Below are positions 6,745-12,533 of a stretch of 31,690 nucleotides of DNA, piece after piece. The notes beneath the pieces are model-generated. The model did not search any database, had not been told where the DNA came from, and saw nothing but the letters and a program-made list of their open reading frames with translations. Location of the stretch: IMG/VR virus record IMGVR_UViG_3300036884_000181, positions 1 through 31,690 of that record. One strand, 5' to 3'. Positions within the stretch are counted from its first letter, which is position 1, and the number at the start of each line of letters is the position of its first letter. This DNA comes from a virus. The translations under genes and the position numbers were made by a program.

Positions 6745-7405
6745 TGGCAGTCTCCATCAAATCCATCAGACTTCTTGCCCTGGGATAACTGATCTTGAAT
6801 TTTCGTTGAAGTTTACTGACTGAGATTTCCCCTTCTTCTGCCTTGAACTTGCGGACTTCCTCGAGGAGCTCATCCTTGAAATCGGTCACGATTTTTAAAG
6901 GGTTCTTCGAAAGGAGCGCCAATTGTTGCCCATCTAAAGTGGCGACTGTGCCCTGTTTGGTAGGCAGAGCAACCATTTCGGTGCCTGGCAGGCCTGGCTG
7001 CATAATGGATTGAAGATCTTTAGCAAGATCAATGTTCCAGGCGCCATACCTTTCGATCACCTCCCGAAACTCCTCAATATCGTGATGGCGTATCTTCCAG
7101 CCGTTCGACGCGTCGCCGCCGCAATGACATAATTCGTGTTCTATCAGCGCTTCACGTGCTTTACTGGATATACGCATATATTGATCCTCGGTGATGACGA
7201 TCAGGAAATCGTATTCCAGCAGCGGTTGCATCTTCGCCTGGATCTTAGAAGTCTTGGCCAACTCGACCCGGTCTTGTCTTCCGGTGCCATTATCCTGGAA
7301 GACGAAGGCGATGCGCGCTTCTTCGAGCGCCGGATGATATTTGCTGATCAGGTCCTCAGCCAGGTGGATCACTTCTGTGGATGCTTCCGAATATTTCTTT
7401 GGCAT
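6734..7405 (-). CDS. Phage metallopeptidase fused to an FtsK-gamma-like winged helix
   Basis: The start at 7405 is supported by AAGGAGGCGC just upstream; a longer frame to 7522 only overlaps the preceding gene. The 223-residue product has a zinc-peptidase core: EALIEHELCHCG contains HELCH at 90-94, followed by HHDIEEF near 107-113. This fits the putative phage metallopeptidase family. Residues about 191-219 (ISVSKLQRKFKISYPRARSLMDLME) closely resemble the FtsK gamma winged helix, which in FtsK reads KOPS DNA. The combination recalls ImmA/IrrE-type peptidases, which cleave repressors. A DNA-tethered protease acting on a host or phage regulator is a reasonable inference. The gene lies at the head of the replication operon. 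Confidence 0.8.
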   Translation of the reverse strand: MPKKYSEASTEVIHLAEDLISKYHPALEEARIAFVFQDNGTGRQDRVELAKTSKIQAKMQPLLEYDFLIVITEDQYMRISSKAREALIEHELCHCGGDASNGWKIRHHDIEEFREVIERYGAWNIDLAKDLQSIMQPGLPGTEMVALPTKQGTVATLDGQQLALLSKNPLKIVTDFKDELLEEVRKFKAEEGEISVSKLQRKFKISYPRARSLMDLMETANGQ

Positions 7406-7413
7406 GCGCCTCC

Positions 7414-7548
7414 TTAATGCATTCCCGCCGCAATGGCATAGCCCAACCAGACGCCGACCTGGCTGCCGATGATCACGCAGGCCAGGACCGCCGCCATCGC
7501 CATCAGAAACCAGGCTGCCCAATCTGTGCTTGAAGGTTTATGCGCCAT
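7414..7548 (-). CDS. Small membrane protein (44 aa)
   Basis: An ATG at 7548, with AAAGGA about 11 bases upstream, opens a 44-codon frame ending 8 bases before the metallopeptidase start. After a polar N-terminus (MAHKPSSTDW) it has one long hydrophobic segment rich in Ala, Val and Gly (about 11-42). Membrane insertion is clear from composition; function is unknown. It is the first coding sequence after the long gene-poor region, in the same orientation as the early operon. Confidence 0.5.
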   Translation of the reverse strand: MAHKPSSTDWAAWFLMAMAAVLACVIIGSQVGVWLGYAIAAGMH

Positions 7549-7559
7549 CGATATTTTTT

Positions 7560-8110
7560 TCCTTTCAAAAACTGAGGATTATCTCCAGGTGAGCGAGGAA
7601 GGCCTCGAACCTTCCTTACGGTGCCTCTCGCCACGTGGCCGAGGGAGGGTCGGTCACAGCTCCCGTTGCGATTCCCGCCGCCCAAGTTAAATTTCTGCCG
7701 GCATTCCACCGGCTTGGCGCTGGACGGGCAAGTCCGGGCGCTTGATTGGCTCGTTTCCTACCTGTCTACCTCCCATTTCAGGAGTCTCTATCGGGTTTTT
7801 ATCGTTTTGCCCAGGGCTGTGACTTCTCCTTGTTCCTGCATTCTCGCAGGGGATATTCCTCGGCTGTAGCTTTCCCTTCGCCCGCAAACTGGTGACCTCC
7901 CCGGCGCCGCTGGTGTCTTTCAACCGTCAGGCTTACCGGCTAGTACATCCCTTGGCTGTAACAATCACATTTCCAGATTGTCCCCGGCTGTAGTTTATGC
8001 CATGTCGCAGATAGGGCGTAACCAATCCTTTTTTAGTTTTGGCATATATGGCCGGTTTTGAACGTGATCTCCACCGGTCGCATGTTAAGGTTCTTGGGAA
8101 GGAATAACTG
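7560..8110 (-). ncRNA. Gene-poor, hairpin-rich region; possible structured RNA
   Basis: About 550 bases hold no convincing gene. Frames of 68-78 codons exist on the minus strand (7503-7709, 7687-7923, 7933-8139), but they are rich in Gly, Arg, Pro and Ser and lack good starts. The minus strand folds into many local hairpins: CCTGC/GCAGG (7838-7853), GCCGG/CCGGC near 7697-7713, GGAC/GTCC near 7722-7735, and GGAAGG/CCTTCC closing a TTCGAGG-type loop (7598-7616). The last, with the bases after it, resembles a tRNA T-arm and 3' acceptor strand, but no matching 5' acceptor strand was found. The density of stems suggests a large non-coding RNA such as those found in phages (GOLLD or ROOL types). 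This is an inference. Confidence 0.35.
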
Positions 8111-8227
8111 TTACCATCCCTTCCAATGATGGCGTACAAGATCCATAATCAAACCGAGAATGAAACCCACAAGAAAAATCACAACTAATGTCCAGATAAA
8201 AGCAGGATCTAAAAAGATATTTATCAT
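8111..8227 (-). CDS. Small membrane protein (38 aa)
   Basis: ATG at 8227 to TAA at 8111 encodes 38 residues with one strong hydrophobic helix (about 10-29, FIWTLVVIFLVGFILGLI), a basic end with two His, and a final GW. The composition is convincing for a single-pass membrane protein. The ribosome binding site (GAAAG) is weak. It sits between two gene-poor, structured segments, so it may be an isolated small gene or a frame inside a long RNA. Confidence 0.5.
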   Translation of the reverse strand: MINIFLDPAFIWTLVVIFLVGFILGLIMDLVRHHWKGW

Positions 8228-8468
8228 TGAAAATTTTCTTTCACAACTCGCCAGGCGCAGCCAGGATAGACACCGGCTTAATTCACATCACCAAATTGAC
8301 TGCCCCTTGCCTTTCGGCCGGGCAAACGGATACGCGTAGCGTGCTGCGCCTGGCATTATGAAGTTGTCTCGCCCCGATGGGCGATAGGAGCCGGGCAGAT
8401 CCGCCTGCCTGCGAGCGGTAGGGCGCTCACTCCCGGCTGGCCAGCCAGCTCGCTGCGCCGCGGCTCCT
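8228..8468 (-). ncRNA. Strongly structured intergenic RNA candidate
   Basis: An 11-bp perfect inverted repeat, CCAGGCGCAGC (8251-8261) and GCTGCGCCTGG (8343-8353), encloses about 80 bases. ACAAC/GTTGT (8243-8247, 8363-8367) extends it, and it contains a GCC-GAAA-GGC tetraloop hairpin. A second multi-branched unit is closed by AGCCGGG/CCCGGCT (8389-8395, 8432-8438) around GAGCG/CGCTC (8413-8417, 8424-8428). GGCGCAGC recurs near 8450, so alternative pairings exist. No credible protein is encoded; the 99-codon minus frame 8356-8655 merely reads through the stems. Confidence 0.45.
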
Positions 8469-8675
8469 TCATGATTGCGCCGTCCTGACCTCGACCAGGA
8501 CTGTAATGATTTGGGATAAACTGTTGGCGACTACCGCTGCATTTCTCAGTAACTCTACCGATGATTCTTTTTCTAAAATCGGCTCTAGTTTTCGCAGCCC
8601 CTTCCGGGCCTGGGCGATGGATTCCATTCGCGCCGCCTCGGCTACGTATGGCCATCTTTTCCGCATGGTCATCAT
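8469..8675 (-). CDS. Small helical early protein (about 68 aa)
   Basis: AGGAGGA at the start region supports initiation at one of the closely spaced ATGs at 8675, 8672 or 8666; the longest frame (to 8723) overlaps the previous gene and is less likely. The product begins with a basic stretch (MMTMRKRWPYVAEAARM) and continues as amphipathic helix (KGLRKLEPILEKES... NAAVVANSLSQIITVLVEV). It follows the preceding gene within the early operon. No family is recognised; a small helical regulator is possible. Confidence 0.5.
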   Translation of the reverse strand: MMTMRKRWPYVAEAARMESIAQARKGLRKLEPILEKESSVELLRNAAVVANSLSQIITVLVEVRTAQS

Positions 8676-8680
8676 TCCTC

Positions 8681-8959
8681 CTATTCGTGCCCTATTTGGG
8701 ACACAGTTCGCAAATCCTGCCATGATGGTGTTGTGCTTACATCCTCATTCAAGATTTGTTCCCCATCTTGCGGACCTTCCGACCCTTCGAAGATGATCAG
8801 GCTGCGTTCTGCCGCCCGCATTGCTTTGGCCTGTTTCCAGGTCAGGCCGGATTTCACCGTCACGCATTGGCGCACCTTAATTGTTTTCTTGGATTTTTTT
8901 GGATCCAGTTTCGGATCTGGCTTGGTTTCGTAAGTAAATCGTTTGACGGAGTACAACAT
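8681..8959 (-). CDS. Hypothetical early protein (92 aa)
   Basis: ATG at 8959 is preceded by AGGGGA about 10 bases upstream. The protein is basic in its first third (KPDPKLDPKKSKKTIKVRQ) and acidic toward the C-terminus. A central helix reads TWKQAKAMRAAERSLIIF. It lies 19 bases after the Cro-like gene, so it is probably the second gene of the early operon. The Lys-rich N-terminus suggests nucleic-acid contact, but no known fold is recognised. Confidence 0.5.
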   Translation of the reverse strand: MLYSVKRFTYETKPDPKLDPKKSKKTIKVRQCVTVKSGLTWKQAKAMRAAERSLIIFEGSEGPQDGEQILNEDVSTTPSWQDLRTVSQIGHE

Positions 8960-8978
8960 GCTGGCTTTTCCCCTGTTA

Positions 8979-9236
8979 TCAGCTTTTCTCGATTATCGGA
9001 TCTTCAGTTTTCGTCTGATAGACTGCCAAAATCTCACCCGCCCACGTCTTGGCCAATGCCGTCGAATCGGGAGAGGCAATCACCCGGAAAAGCGTCATCG
9101 TATCTGGAGATTCTTTGCCTTCTTTCCAGTTCCATACAGCCTGCCGGCTTGCTTTAATGCCCAGGCTTATGCCGAAAGCCTCCAGGGTTTGCTCTCCGAT
9201 ATATTTTTTCGTGATTTCTGATGTTTTATCCTTCAC
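8979..9236 (-). CDS. Cro-like HTH regulator
   Basis: GTG at 9236 is chosen as the start because GGAGG lies four bases upstream; an in-frame GTG at 9260 would be almost at the transcription start and has no ribosome binding site. The 85-residue product has a helix-turn-helix pattern: LEAFGISLGIKASRQAVWNWKEGKESPDTMTLFRV. The phrase SRQAVWNWKEG is typical of Cro/CI-type recognition helices. It is the first gene of the leftward early operon and is divergent from the plus-strand repressor, the classic Cro position. It is expected to repress the repressor promoter and tune early transcription; this follows from context. Confidence 0.7.
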   Translation of the reverse strand: MKDKTSEITKKYIGEQTLEAFGISLGIKASRQAVWNWKEGKESPDTMTLFRVIASPDSTALAKTWAGEILAVYQTKTEDPIIEKS

Positions 9237-9246
9237 GTCGCCTCCA

Positions 9247-9302
9247 GCGAAATTAGTCACTTATTGCGAAATTATAATAGCACGTTGCGACGAGAATGTC
9301 AA
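9247..9302. promoter_or_regulatory. Lysis-lysogeny switch: early promoter and operator repeats
   Basis: On the minus strand a strong promoter is visible: -35 TTGACA at 9302-9297 and -10 TATTAT at 9279-9274, with 17-bp spacing. It drives the Cro-like gene. Overlapping it are direct repeats GCGAAATTA (9247-9255, 9266-9274; 19 bp apart) and TTGCGA (9264-9269, 9285-9290; 21 bp apart), near two helical turns, so likely operators. A plus-strand TATAAT (9273-9278) could serve the repressor gene with a weak -35. Confidence 0.65.
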
Positions 9303-9319
9303 TAGGTATTTATTGATTT

Positions 9320-9757
9320 ATGAAAAATTACTATACTGAACTTATGCCTGAAATTGGAAAATGGCTTGAAACCAAAATGCTTCAATGGGAGTTAAAACAA
9401 GGTGGGCGTCGTAATCTCGAAGAATTTGCGACTTTTATAGGATTAAGTCGCAGTTATTTATCTGAGATATTAAATGGGAGTAAAACTCAAATCAGCCGAA
9501 AGGCAGCCGATAAAATTGCTCAGCGCCTCGGCGACTTCGAGATTATGGATATCTGCGGCTATGCGCGTCCGGATCCGGCAGATCTCCTGGCCGATTTCCC
9601 GCCCGAGCTGCGAGACCCCTTACTTTCCGCTCTCAGCGAAGCCAGGTCCGAACTTGTCAAGAGAGGCAACGAAGAAGCTAACCCCGCAGCCGAAGAGATC
9701 ATCAGGCAGGCGTTCGCTAAGTACGGCGTCCAGATTACGTTCACCAAAAGATCATAA
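9320..9757 (+). CDS. XRE-family repressor, CI-like (145 aa)
   Basis: This is one of two plus-strand genes. The N-terminal part contains an XRE-type helix-turn-helix at about residues 32-70: LEEFATFIGLSRSYLSEILNGSKTQISRKAADKIAQRLG. The remaining C-terminal helices (PPELRDPLLSALSEARSELVKRG...) may mediate oligomerisation. There is no S24 peptidase domain, so it is not self-cleaving like lambda CI; induction would need another route, such as the phage metallopeptidase. No clear ribosome binding site precedes ATG 9320, suggesting weak or near-leaderless expression. Divergence from the Cro-like gene supports the immunity repressor role. Confidence 0.75.
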   Translation: MKNYYTELMPEIGKWLETKMLQWELKQGGRRNLEEFATFIGLSRSYLSEILNGSKTQISRKAADKIAQRLGDFEIMDICGYARPDPADLLADFPPELRDPLLSALSEARSELVKRGNEEANPAAEEIIRQAFAKYGVQITFTKRS

Positions 9758-9775
9758 TTTTTCGGTTGTGTTTTC

Positions 9776-9793
9776 ATAGAACGGCAGTTCTAT
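9776..9793. promoter_or_regulatory. Perfect 18-bp palindrome upstream of the lipoprotein
   Basis: ATAGAACGGCAGTTCTAT has 7-bp arms around GGCA and contains GAAC-N4-GTTC, the core of the Gram-positive-type LexA/DinR box. It directly precedes an AT-rich -10-like stretch (TATTATATAA, 9791-9800) that could drive the lipoprotein gene. It may be an SOS or repressor operator. Palindromy is seen; the protein that binds it is not known. Confidence 0.5.
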
Positions 9794-9843
9794 TATATAA
9801 CGAAACAATTTTCAATACAAGCACCAAAAGGAGGGAAAATCAC

Positions 9844-10569
9844 ATGAAAAAGATATTGGTATTTTTCCTGATCATCTTTCTTAGCGCCTGCACCCCATCC
9901 ACAAATACAATCCAGACCGCCATCGCCTTAACTGAAGCAGCCAGGCCCACCGATACTATCATTCCCTCACCAACCGCTACCCAAACCCCCATTCCACCTA
10001 CCAGTACCATCACCCCATCTCCTACCGACACACCGGTTACCCCTACTGCCACACCCGTTTTTGAAGTCATTACACCAGAGCAAGTTATTGCCGCCTTCAA
10101 AGCCGCCGGCCTGGAGGCTGAGAATCCCATGCCGATGACCCCGGCTGATTATGGTTTGGCGCCTATGGTAGCCACCAAAGGAATTCATATCCTGATCCCA
10201 TCTATGTGTTCAGATTGTGGTGGTAGAATTTTTTCCTTTGCCAATTCCGCCGATCGTGAAATCATGGCAGATTATTACAACAAATTCGCCCGAGCATCGG
10301 CGGCTTTATTTTCGTGGGTGTTCGAACAGAACAATATCCTGGTTCAAATCAATGGTGATCTGCCACAAACCCAGGCTATGAAATATAAGCAAGTTTTAGA
10401 TTCTCTTACCCCAATAATCCCACCTACCGAAACCCAACAGCCCACACTTGCCAATAACCAGACTTGCTGCAAAGTCTGTAGTTCAGCCAGCAAAGCCTGT
10501 GGCGATACCTGCATCAGCCTGACCAAAACCTGCACCAAACCGGCCGGATGCGCATGCCAGGCCAAATAA
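9844..10569 (+). CDS. Cys-rich lipoprotein, probable lysogenic-conversion protein
   Basis: ATG 9844 is preceded by GGAGGGAAAATCAC. The 241-residue product has a lipoprotein signal (MKKILVFFLIIFLSAC) with lipobox LSAC and the modified Cys at 16. A Pro/Thr-rich spacer (about 30-72) follows, then a globular part. The C-terminus is Cys-dense (CCKVC, KACGDTC, KTC, GCAC), recalling a short Cys-rich module (CCKxC...GDSCI...GCAC) seen at the end of various bacterial secreted proteins. It is on the same strand as the repressor, so likely expressed in the lysogen. A surface protein for superinfection exclusion or host fitness is inferred. The spacer style is typical of Anaerolineae exported proteins. 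It converges on the integrase gene with only 9 bases between. Confidence 0.75.
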   Translation: MKKILVFFLIIFLSACTPSTNTIQTAIALTEAARPTDTIIPSPTATQTPIPPTSTITPSPTDTPVTPTATPVFEVITPEQVIAAFKAAGLEAENPMPMTPADYGLAPMVATKGIHILIPSMCSDCGGRIFSFANSADREIMADYYNKFARASAALFSWVFEQNNILVQINGDLPQTQAMKYKQVLDSLTPIIPPTETQQPTLANNQTCCKVCSSASKACGDTCISLTKTCTKPAGCACQAK

Positions 10570-10578
10570 TATTTAACC

Positions 10579-11655
10579 TTATTCCTTTTCTTTCGTATAT
10601 TTCCGGATCATTTCCTCGAATATCGCCTGCAGCTGGGAATCGGTGGCCGGCTTATCTAAATTCTTGGAAAGACCCAAAATCGTATCATGTACGTCATCCC
10701 GCACAAGGTTGCCATATACACCATCTGTTATCCCAATCGTCGAATGCATCAGATTCTGCGAAACGCTCTTGAATTGGGACATCGTTTGACAATGTTTCAG
10801 CGCGTAGACCGCATGGCCGTTTCTAAACTTATGCGCCGATCTATATTCCATACCGGCCATATTGCACAGATTTCGCAAACTATCGCAAAAATCAATCCTC
10901 CGATTGGCCAAAGCTTCCCGGTTGATCGAATCCTCTGGTAAAAAACCGCTGTACGAATCCATGTGAGGATACCAGCATAAACCATCATCCAGCTTTTCCC
11001 TTACATAGATATCCCAGGTTCGTACCACCTTCAATAATTCGGGAATATTTAATAATGTGGTAATTGCCGCTTTGCGGTTTTTGGTCATTACCCCTCGTTC
11101 GGGAAGTTGGAAAATCCGCATGTGCTCCAGATCGACGCAATTGATCGGCAAACTCATAAATGCCCCGATGCGCATCCCCGACAGGAACAGCAGCGCCACT
11201 GCCGCCTGAGTCCTGTGCTCGCTTAAAAAAGTGACCGGGAAGGTCGCCAGCTTGATTGCTTCTTCTACCGTATATAATAATCGTGTGTGCAGTTCCGATT
11301 CCTCGCGGCGAGCTCTTGGCGGCCGGATTGACAAAATCCAGTTATTGTCGATAGACCGGTAGCGACCAGGAAACTCCGCCTTGGCCCATAAAAAGAAAGC
11401 TCGTCCCGTCTTGCAGATCGCCGTGAAACCGCTCGAGCTGAGCAAGTTGTCTTTATTTGTCTTTAATTTTTCCAGATAGGCTGGGAAAGCCGGCCGGATC
11501 GCACCTGCCTTCATCAACGAATTTTCATCTGCCCATTTCAATAAATGGACCAGTCGGTACCAATAACCTACCACTGTGTGCGGATCGTTCTGTTTTAAAT
11601 CTTTCTGAAAATTCAAAAAATCTTTCACATCCAGATAATTGTTGTAATTGATCAT
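10579..11655 (-). CDS. int: Tyrosine recombinase / integrase
   Basis: The 358-residue protein has an N-terminal SAM-like core-binding domain (about 10-110) and a catalytic domain with visible active-site residues: R162 in LSGMRIGA, K192 or K195 in GVMTKNRKAAI, H275 and R278 in SAHKFRNGH, H304 in NLMHSTIG and the nucleophile Y314 in DGVYG. It catalyses site-specific integration and excision through a covalent 3'-phosphotyrosine. Its ATG overlaps the end of the upstream HTH/zinc-ribbon gene (ATGA), so the two form one operon driven from about 12.16 kb. The tRNA-derived attP candidate lies about 200 bases beyond that promoter, the usual arrangement. Confidence 0.92.
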   Translation of the reverse strand: MINYNNYLDVKDFLNFQKDLKQNDPHTVVGYWYRLVHLLKWADENSLMKAGAIRPAFPAYLEKLKTNKDNLLSSSGFTAICKTGRAFFLWAKAEFPGRYRSIDNNWILSIRPPRARREESELHTRLLYTVEEAIKLATFPVTFLSEHRTQAAVALLFLSGMRIGAFMSLPINCVDLEHMRIFQLPERGVMTKNRKAAITTLLNIPELLKVVRTWDIYVREKLDDGLCWYPHMDSYSGFLPEDSINREALANRRIDFCDSLRNLCNMAGMEYRSAHKFRNGHAVYALKHCQTMSQFKSVSQNLMHSTIGITDGVYGNLVRDDVHDTILGLSKNLDKPATDSQLQAIFEEMIRKYTKEKE

Positions 11656-12086
11656 CCAACCTCCTTTTTAGGTTCAGCCTTGATAAAGCGAAAAACCTTA
11701 TGTCCACATTGTGGGCATTTCCCATACCGGTTAGCAACACCATGCCCATTCGGCCGGCTGGTATGCAGTTCCACTGGCTGTACTACCTCATTGCATTTTA
11801 GGCAATAAACCTGGTCGTCCAGCATCTTCTGTTTTAATACCCTGGCCCGTCCATGCGGCCTTCGATTCTCTAAATAAATCTTGGCCCATCTGGCAAATGA
11901 TTCGCCGTGGATCCAGATATTTCCCTTCGTATCTTTCATGCAAGGCGCCCCAGCCGGGAGGTAAGACCTATGTAAAGTATCTACGGTGATACCAAGATCT
12001 TCGGCGATATCGGCCGGCTTATACATCATATTTAACAGACTGCGCGCCTTCTGGACTTTAGATTTTGTAATAGTAGGGACAGGCAT
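11652..12086 (-). CDS. HTH and zinc-ribbon protein, integrase operon partner
   Basis: ATG at 12086 is chosen over GTG 12092 because AAGG lies about five bases before it. The 144-residue protein has an N-terminal helix-turn-helix resembling MerR/excisionase-type readers (SLLNMMYKPADIAEDLGITVDTLHRSYLPAG, about 17-48). A domain with WIHGESFARW follows, then a zinc ribbon with CLKC and CPQC pairs near the C-terminus. Strict coupling to the integrase suggests a recombination directionality factor, an integrase accessory protein or a repressor of the operon. The last fits the dyads in the leader. No named family is recognised. Confidence 0.65.
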   Translation of the reverse strand: MPVPTITKSKVQKARSLLNMMYKPADIAEDLGITVDTLHRSYLPAGAPCMKDTKGNIWIHGESFARWAKIYLENRRPHGRARVLKQKMLDDQVYCLKCNEVVQPVELHTSRPNGHGVANRYGKCPQCGHKVFRFIKAEPKKEVG

Positions 12087-12163
12087 AGACACCTTAAAAA
12101 AGACACTGGCAGATTAACCAAAAAAAGGCACCTGCCGGTGTCTATCCCTGTAAATTCATTATA
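12087..12163 (-). promoter_or_regulatory. Integrase operon promoter and attenuator-like leader
   Basis: A minus-strand -10 TATAAT lies at 12163-12158. In the transcript, AGACACCGGCAG (12143-12132) can pair with CTGCCAGTGTCT (12112-12101; one mismatch in 12), followed by TTTTTT, which forms an intrinsic terminator. The same 5' segment AGACACC is also exactly complementary to GGTGTCT (12093-12087), which overlaps the ribosome binding site. A shorter hairpin CACC/GGTG followed by TTTTTTT lies between. Alternative folds could thus control termination or translation. As DNA, the three AGACAC copies could be protein-binding sites. Confidence 0.55.
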
Positions 12164-12305
12164 TAACAGAAATCCGGAAACGAACCTTAAAAAATACTGA
12201 CTTTTCGGCGCCTAAAATGTCGAAAATAAAGCCATTCGGAGCCGATTTTCATTTTCCACGTTGACCAAAGAAATGTTTAAAAAGTGCCTACACGGCGGGC
12301 TATAA

Positions 12306-12350
12306 CCCTAATCCCGTAAGGTTCGTGGGTTCGAGCCCCTCCGCGCCCAC
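12306..12350 (+). other. Candidate attP core: 3' part of a tRNA
   Basis: The segment has a T-arm (GTGGG-TTCGAGC-CCCTC, one mismatch) and a 3' acceptor strand CGCGCCC with discriminator A and one C of CCA. Upstream bases TAATCCCG resemble the 3' side of an anticodon arm. No D-arm or 5' acceptor strand (GGGCGCG) precedes it, so this is a tRNA fragment, as carried in attP by phages that integrate at tRNA 3' ends. It lies close to the integrase operon, and phage genes continue on both sides. The precise crossover region cannot be set without the host tRNA. Confidence 0.6.
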
Positions 12351-12420
12351 TTTTGACGGTTCCCACCGTAAAAGGTGGAATCCCGGCCGGTCCGGCCCCT
12401 GGTCCCCTAGGCCACCGGTC

Positions 12421-12456
12421 ATAAAAGAGCGCAGCCGGCCAGGGTTGCGCTCTTAT
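12421..12456 (-). terminator. Second of two tandem terminators after the late operon
   Basis: Stem AAGAGCGCA/TGCGCTCTT (12425-12433, 12446-12454) with a 12-base loop is followed on the minus strand by a short TTTT tract. It repeats the stem sequence of the terminator at 12534-12565 and, like it, has a parS-like site about 10 bases to its right. Confidence 0.6.
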
Positions 12457-12464
12457 GATTCGAC

Positions 12465-12480
12465 CGTTTCTACAGAAACG
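12465..12480. promoter_or_regulatory. parS-like palindrome, copy 3
   Basis: CGTTTC-TACA-GAAACG lies in non-coding DNA between the two tandem terminators, about 115 bases from the attP core. The flanks (ACC..., ...CT) match copies 2 and 4. Because it is intergenic, conservation of the arms cannot be due to protein coding. Confidence 0.6.
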
Positions 12481-12500
12481 CTCAGCATAATTTTCCCAAA

Positions 12501-12530
12501 CGTTCGAGTCCGTTCGAGTCCGTTCGAGTC
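12501..12530. repeat. Three perfect tandem copies of a 10-mer
   Basis: CGTTCGAGTC occurs three times without gaps. The unit contains GTTCGAGTC, the consensus T-arm sequence of tRNAs, and the attP core 150 bases away contains the related GGTTCGAGCC type sequence. Candidates are integrase arm-type sites or a slipped-strand expansion. The copy number is exact as seen. Confidence 0.7.
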
Positions 12531-12533
12531 TCT

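Noticed and set aside
7585-7620. Possible tRNA or tmRNA 3' end on the minus strand (T-arm-like GGAAGG-TTCGAGG-CCTTCC followed by CTCGCTCACC)
   Set aside because: No complementary 5' acceptor strand (GAGCGAG) or D-arm was found in the 100-400 bases upstream on that strand.
7687-7923. 78-codon minus-strand frame, and neighbours 7503-7709 and 7933-8139
   Set aside because: Low-complexity, no convincing start sites, and the DNA has an RNA-like hairpin pattern; kept only as a remote coding possibility.
7560-8110. Group II or group I intron
   Set aside because: No reverse transcriptase or endonuclease gene, no recognisable domain V or conserved P/Q/R/S core, and no interrupted host gene.
8356-8655. 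99-codon minus-strand frame
   Set aside because: It overlaps a better gene (8469-8675) and runs through perfect stems; its residues are Gly/Arg/Pro-rich without domain pattern.
10751-10767. AGATTCTGCGAAACGCT in the integrase gene, similar to the right part of the parS-like site
   Set aside because: The left arm is changed and one base is missing from the centre, so it does not keep the dyad; it encodes ordinary integrase sequence (SVSQNLMH).
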